From JAVBNC01 sp031551765 (GTDB lineage Bacteria > Desulfobacterota > Desulfovibrionia > Desulfovibrionales > Desulfovibrionaceae): 8,162 nucleotides of DNA. Below are positions 5,294-8,162 of this stretch, piece by piece. Both the position numbers and the translations under genes were made by a program. A model generated the notes under the pieces. It saw only the letters and a program-made list of their open reading frames with translations. It was not told where the DNA came from and ran no database searches. Each line of letters starts with the position of its first letter. Position 1 is the stretch's first letter. The stretch covers positions 1 through 8,162 of the forward strand of contig JAVBNC010000037.1 in the NCBI GenBank assembly GCA_031551765.1. Direction: 5' to 3'.

Positions 5294-5914
5294 ATGACCC
5301 ATACTTTGCTCAGAACCGGCTCCATTGAATCGCAGCGCAGCGAAATCTGCTGGCTGGTGTACAATACCAAAGGCGTCAACGACCAGGACTTCGTCAAAAC
5401 GGCCCTCAGCTATATCGCCACCATCGAAGTGGTGGGCAGCGACAACTGGGGCGACACCAAAAACGGCTCCATCATGCAGGGCCCGGCGGAAAAAATTAAG
5501 GAGGGCTTCACGGATTCCTCCCGCATCCGGGGCGTGTTCTCTTCCAAGGACAAGGCCGTGGCTTTTTTGCGGGACATCCGCAAGAAAGAGCTGGGCATGT
5601 CCGTGCTTATCGCCGGCTATCTCAAGGATATCGCCCAAATCTGCAAGGAAGAGAAGATCAAGCCCTACGCTTGTAACTTCAGCCTGGGCGTGTTCGGCAA
5701 AAAAGAACTGATGGCTGACGAAAAGACCCTGTCCATCACCACCATGTGCGGCCACCACATGATCCCCACCAAGTACGTCCAGGCCCTGCAGGACGACGTG
5801 GACACCGGCCGCATGAGCGCCGACGAAGCCGCCAAAAAGCTGGCTTCCTTCTGCATGTGCGGGGTCTTCAACCCCACCCGCGCCTCTGCCATCTTGAAAG
5901 AAAAGAAAGCCTAA
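5294..5914 (+). CDS. Unrecognised protein with Cys/His-rich C-terminal motif
   Basis: A 206-aa soluble protein that I cannot assign to a family. It has no signal peptide or clear membrane helix. The most distinctive part is C-terminal: TMCGHHMIP (150-158, giving C152, H154, H155) and FCMCGVFNPTRA (186-197, giving C187, C189), separated by a charged helix-like segment. This spacing suggests a metal or iron-sulfur site formed from C152/H154/H155 and C187/C189; other Cys are at 19, 117 and 127. The N-terminal half has alternating hydrophobic strands and charged helices (for example 100-116), consistent with an alpha/beta fold. AGGAG sits seven bases before the ATG, fixing the start. It follows the ferredoxin-domain gene by 65 bases on the same strand and is closed by a hairpin eight bases after its stop, so it is probably the last gene of the set and may act with its neighbour. 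Its function is unknown. Confidence 0.75.
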   Translation: MTHTLLRTGSIESQRSEICWLVYNTKGVNDQDFVKTALSYIATIEVVGSDNWGDTKNGSIMQGPAEKIKEGFTDSSRIRGVFSSKDKAVAFLRDIRKKELGMSVLIAGYLKDIAQICKEEKIKPYACNFSLGVFGKKELMADEKTLSITTMCGHHMIPTKYVQALQDDVDTGRMSADEAAKKLASFCMCGVFNPTRASAILKEKKA

Positions 5915-5921
5915 AACCGCC

Positions 5922-5949
5922 GGAGCGGAGGGGGGGGCCTCTCCGCTCC
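5922..5949 (+). terminator. 9-bp hairpin after the last cassette gene
   Basis: GGAGCGGAG (5922-5930) pairs exactly with CTCCGCTCC (5941-5949) around a G-rich loop, beginning eight bases after the TAA. There is no T-tract, so it may be a 3'-end stabiliser or a Rho-independent terminator of the GC-only kind. Its position marks the end of the gene set. Confidence 0.5.
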
Positions 5950-5992
5950 CCCAACGGCAAGGCGCGGTGGGTGACCCAGCCCCGCGTACACG

Positions 5993-6026
5993 CCGGGTTC
6001 TCCAGCCCTGCCGGACTTCATTTTTT
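5993..6026 (+). terminator. Possible weak second terminator with T-run
   Basis: CCGGG (5993-5997) can pair with CCC...CCGG (6006-6014) with a small bulge, followed six bases later by six T (6021-6026). The stem is short and imperfect. It would be a back-up stop between the cassette and rpoB. Confidence 0.25.
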
Positions 6027-6195
6027 CTTCCGCCGCAAACGCGTGTGACCGAGCACAAAACTCTCATGGACAAAAAGCCCGGAACCGTGCATAAGGTAAA
6101 GTTGTTTTTAATTGTTTTGGCGCAAATAAATTCCTTGCTTTTTTTTGGAAGTTGACCTAATTTAACCAATTCGCGTTGACTACTGGAAATTCAAA

Positions 6196-6211
6196 CGTTT
6201 CTGCAGAAACG
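6196..6211. promoter_or_regulatory. Perfect 16-bp palindrome, candidate operator upstream of rpoB
   Basis: CGTTTCTGCAGAAACG is a perfect two-fold symmetric 16-mer with no spacer, 226 bases before the rpoB start. It lies in the AT-rich zone 14 bases after TTGACT (6176-6181), where a dimeric repressor or activator could reach the polymerase. The symmetry is certain; the binding protein is unknown. Confidence 0.4.
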
Positions 6212-6437
6212 GACGATACGTTGCTCATATTTCTCTCATACGCCGGTCCGTACAGCGGCGGGTGCATGTATTGTGCGCCCGCATTTCGCGCTTCCTAGGC
6301 GCGGCGCCTGTTTATTCCGGTCCTGTCCGAGCCGCCCCGCGGCCCAGTCGTCACGCGTGTTTTCTTCTCCAGGGGCTTGTCGCCGGCTCCCATGCCCGGC
6401 GCGCCCTGTCGTGAAACCATCTCCCTGAGGTGAACCC

Positions 6438-8162
6438 ATGGGCCAAATCGCAAAGAAATTCGGCAAAATCGACGTCACCCTTCCCATTCCCCACCTGCTC
6501 AACCTGCAGGTGGATTCCTACGTCAAATTCCTGCAGGAAGGGGTGGCCGAGAGAAGGCCGGATGAGGGGTTGGAAGGCGTTTTCCGCTCCGTTTTCCCCA
6601 TAGAGGACTTTAACCGTACCGCCAGCCTGGAATACGTGGGCTACGAAATAGGCGAGCCCAAGTACGACCAGGCCGAATGCATCAGCAAAGGCCTGACCTT
6701 TGAGGCGCCCATACGCATCAAGGTGCGCCTGGTGGTGTACGACGTGGACGAAACCACGGGCAACCGCACCATCCGCGACATCAAGGAACAGGACATCTAC
6801 TTCGGTACCCTGCCCTTTATGACGGAGAAAGGCACCTTCATCATCAACGGCACGGAGCGGGTCATCGTCAACCAGCTCCAGCGCTCGCCCGGCATCATTT
6901 TCGAGCATGATTCCGGCAAGACGCACTCCAGCCGCAAGGTGCTCTATTCCTGCCGCATCATCCCCATGCGCGGCTCCTGGCTGGACTTTGACTTTGACCA
7001 CAAGGACATTCTCTACGTCCGCATAGACCGCCGCCGCAAAATGCCCGCCACCATTCTGTTCAAGGCCATGGGCATGAGCAAGACGGAAATTCTGGACAGC
7101 TTCTACCAGAAGGAGTTCTTCATCCTGAACAAGGACGGGAGCCTCGCCTGGGAGTTTGATAAAGGCATGTACCACAAGGACAACGCCTTCGCGGATATCG
7201 CGGATGCTTCGGGCACCGTGCTGGTCAAGGCGGGCAAGCCCATTACCAAGCGCATTTGGCGGCAGATGGCGGAAGGCGGCGTGACGTCCTTCCCCGTGGC
7301 CCCGGAAACGCTGGTCGGGCTGTTCCTGGCGGAAGACGTGGTGGACCCCAACACCGGCGAAGTGCTGGCGGAAGCCACGGACGAAATTACCGCCACCCTG
7401 GTGGAACGCTTCCGCGAAGTGGGCATTGCCCGCGTGGCCGTGCTGCACACCCGGGGCATGGACACCTCTTCTTCTATCCGCGACACCCTGGTGCTGGACA
7501 AGACGGCTGACAAGGAAAGCGCCCAGGTGGAAATTTACCGCCGCCTGCGCCCCAGTTCACCGCCCACCCCGGAAATCGCCACCAGCTTTTTCGACAACCT
7601 GTTCCGCAACGCGGACTACTACGACCTCTCCCCGGTGGGCCGCTACAAGCTGAACCAGCGCCTGGGCCTTACCCAGTCCCTGGACACCCGCGTGCTCACG
7701 GACGAAGATATACTGAAAGCCATTCAGGTGCTGACCCAGCTGAAAGACAACCACGGCCCGGCGGACGATATCGACCACCTGGGCAACCGCCGCGTGCGGC
7801 CCGTGGGCGAGCTGGTGGAAAACCAGTACCGCATCGGCCTGGTGCGCATGGAGCGGGCCATCAAGGAACGCATGAGCCTGCAGGAAGTGGCCACGCTGAT
7901 GCCCCACGACCTGATCAACCCCAAGCCCGTGTCCGCCGTGCTGAAAGAGTTCTTCGGCACCTCGCAGCTTTCGCAGTTCATGGACCAGACCAACTCCCTG
8001 TCGGAAGTGACGCACAAGCGCCGCCTCTCCGCCCTGGGACCCGGCGGCCTTACCCGCGAAAGAGCGGGCTTTGAGGTGCGCGACGTGCACACCTCCCACT
8101 ACGGCCGCATCTGCCCCATTGAAACGCCGGAAGGCCCGAACATCGGCCTTATCGTCTCCCTG
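6438..8162 (+). CDS. rpoB: RNA polymerase beta subunit, N-terminal part (runs off the window)
   Basis: The first 575 codons of the beta subunit, part of the catalytic core of RNA polymerase; a full protein is about 1,350-1,400 residues, so well under half is present. The start MGQIAKKFGKIDVTLPIPHL and blocks such as GTFIINGTERVIVNQLQRSPG are standard, and the sequence resembles Desulfovibrio RpoB. The rifampicin-binding region is included and, counted from this start, numbering coincides with E. coli: Q513, D516, H526, R529 and S531 are all the sensitive-type residues, while 518 is T and 520 is S where E. coli has N and P. The block GRICPIETPEGPNIGL closes the window. GAGGTGA precedes the ATG. 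Usually rplJ-rplL lie directly upstream; here the upstream neighbour is the metabolic cassette. rpoC is expected downstream, outside the window. Confidence 0.98.
   Translation, partial: MGQIAKKFGKIDVTLPIPHLLNLQVDSYVKFLQEGVAERRPDEGLEGVFRSVFPIEDFNRTASLEYVGYEIGEPKYDQAECISKGLTFEAPIRIKVRLVVYDVDETTGNRTIRDIKEQDIYFGTLPFMTEKGTFIINGTERVIVNQLQRSPGIIFEHDSGKTHSSRKVLYSCRIIPMRGSWLDFDFDHKDILYVRIDRRRKMPATILFKAMGMSKTEILDSFYQKEFFILNKDGSLAWEFDKGMYHKDNAFADIADASGTVLVKAGKPITKRIWRQMAEGGVTSFPVAPETLVGLFLAEDVVDPNTGEVLAEATDEITATLVERFREVGIARVAVLHTRGMDTSSSIRDTLVLDKTADKESAQVEIYRRLRPSSPPTPEIATSFFDNLFRNADYYDLSPVGRYKLNQRLGLTQSLDTRVLTDEDILKAIQVLTQLKDNHGPADDIDHLGNRRVRPVGELVENQYRIGLVRMERAIKERMSLQEVATLMPHDLINPKPVSAVLKEFFGTSQLSQFMDQTNSLSEVTHKRRLSALGPGGLTRERAGFEVRDVHTSHYGRICPIETPEGPNIGLIVSL

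Larger units (their letters stand above)
5950..6437 (+). other. Noncoding leader upstream of rpoB
   Basis: No coding frame of quality is present and, notably, no rplL gene. The AT-rich core (about 6091-6250) is the likely rpoB promoter zone, with TTGACC at 6152 and TTGACT at 6176. Neither has a convincing -10 hexamer at 16-18 bases, so I make no promoter call. It holds a perfect 16-bp palindrome (6196-6211), a GC palindrome AGGCGC-G-GCGCCT (6297-6309) followed by GTTTATT, and a 6-bp hairpin CGCCGG/CCGGCG (6381-6386, 6396-6401). If transcription starts in the AT-rich core, the rpoB leader is about 200-300 bases, long enough for attenuation or control by folding. Confidence 0.5.

Noticed and set aside
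5270..6169. 299-codon open frame on the minus strand over the Cys/His protein gene and the rpoB leader
   Set aside because: It is mostly antisense to the gene at 5294-5914, with a compositionally mixed product and no recognisable domain. The plus-strand gene has the better start signal and operon position.
6152..6181. TTGACC and TTGACT as -35 boxes of a sigma-70 promoter for rpoB
   Set aside because: Neither has an acceptable -10 hexamer at 16-18 bases, so no specific promoter is called, although the AT-rich zone probably contains it.
6351..7448. 365-codon open frame on the minus strand within rpoB
   Set aside because: It is entirely a mirror of the conserved rpoB reading frame.

Overview
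The window looks like a chromosomal segment from a sulfate- or sulfite-reducing member of the Desulfovibrionaceae (Desulfovibrio/Bilophila-like). This rests on the fairly high GC content, on an RpoB N-terminal half that reads as the Desulfovibrio type, and on a sigma-54 regulator and ferredoxin-like protein typical of strict anaerobes. The assignment is by recognition, not by database search; genus and species are not resolved.

Layout. Positions 1-511 hold no convincing gene, only inverted repeats and a duplicated GC-rich motif. They end in a very large hairpin (459-510) placed as the terminator of the regulator. Positions 512-2584 (minus) encode a 690-aa sigma-54 activator (AAA+ domain with GAFTGA) with a two-lobed PrpR-like N-terminal sensor, a PAS-like domain and, unusually, a winged-helix-like C-terminus instead of a Fis-type HTH. 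Positions 2585-2953 are a divergent control region with a -24/-12 (sigma-54) promoter facing each way, three TTAGGTT direct repeats as candidate activator sites and a full match to the IHF consensus. Positions 2954-4408 (plus) encode a DASS-family di/tricarboxylate exchanger (TtdT/CitT-like). It is followed by a 12-bp GNRA hairpin, a 245-aa two-cluster ferredoxin-domain protein with an unrecognised C-terminal domain (4491-5228), and a 206-aa unrecognised protein with a Cys/His-rich C-terminal motif (5294-5914). A 9-bp hairpin closes the set. After a roughly 520-bp noncoding leader with a perfect 16-bp palindrome comes rpoB (6438 to the window edge), whose first 575 codons are present.

How the parts fit. 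The sequence supports a self-contained inducible cassette. The sensor activator would switch on itself and, divergently, an anion exchanger plus a putative iron-sulfur protein and a Cys/His protein of unknown function. The simplest reading is uptake of a carboxylate-type (possibly sulfonated) anion and its redox processing in the cytoplasm. The substrate and the chemistry of the two downstream proteins cannot be read from sequence alone. This cassette is the best candidate here for an undescribed system. rpoB is probably a separate transcription unit, although it is not preceded by rplL as is usual.
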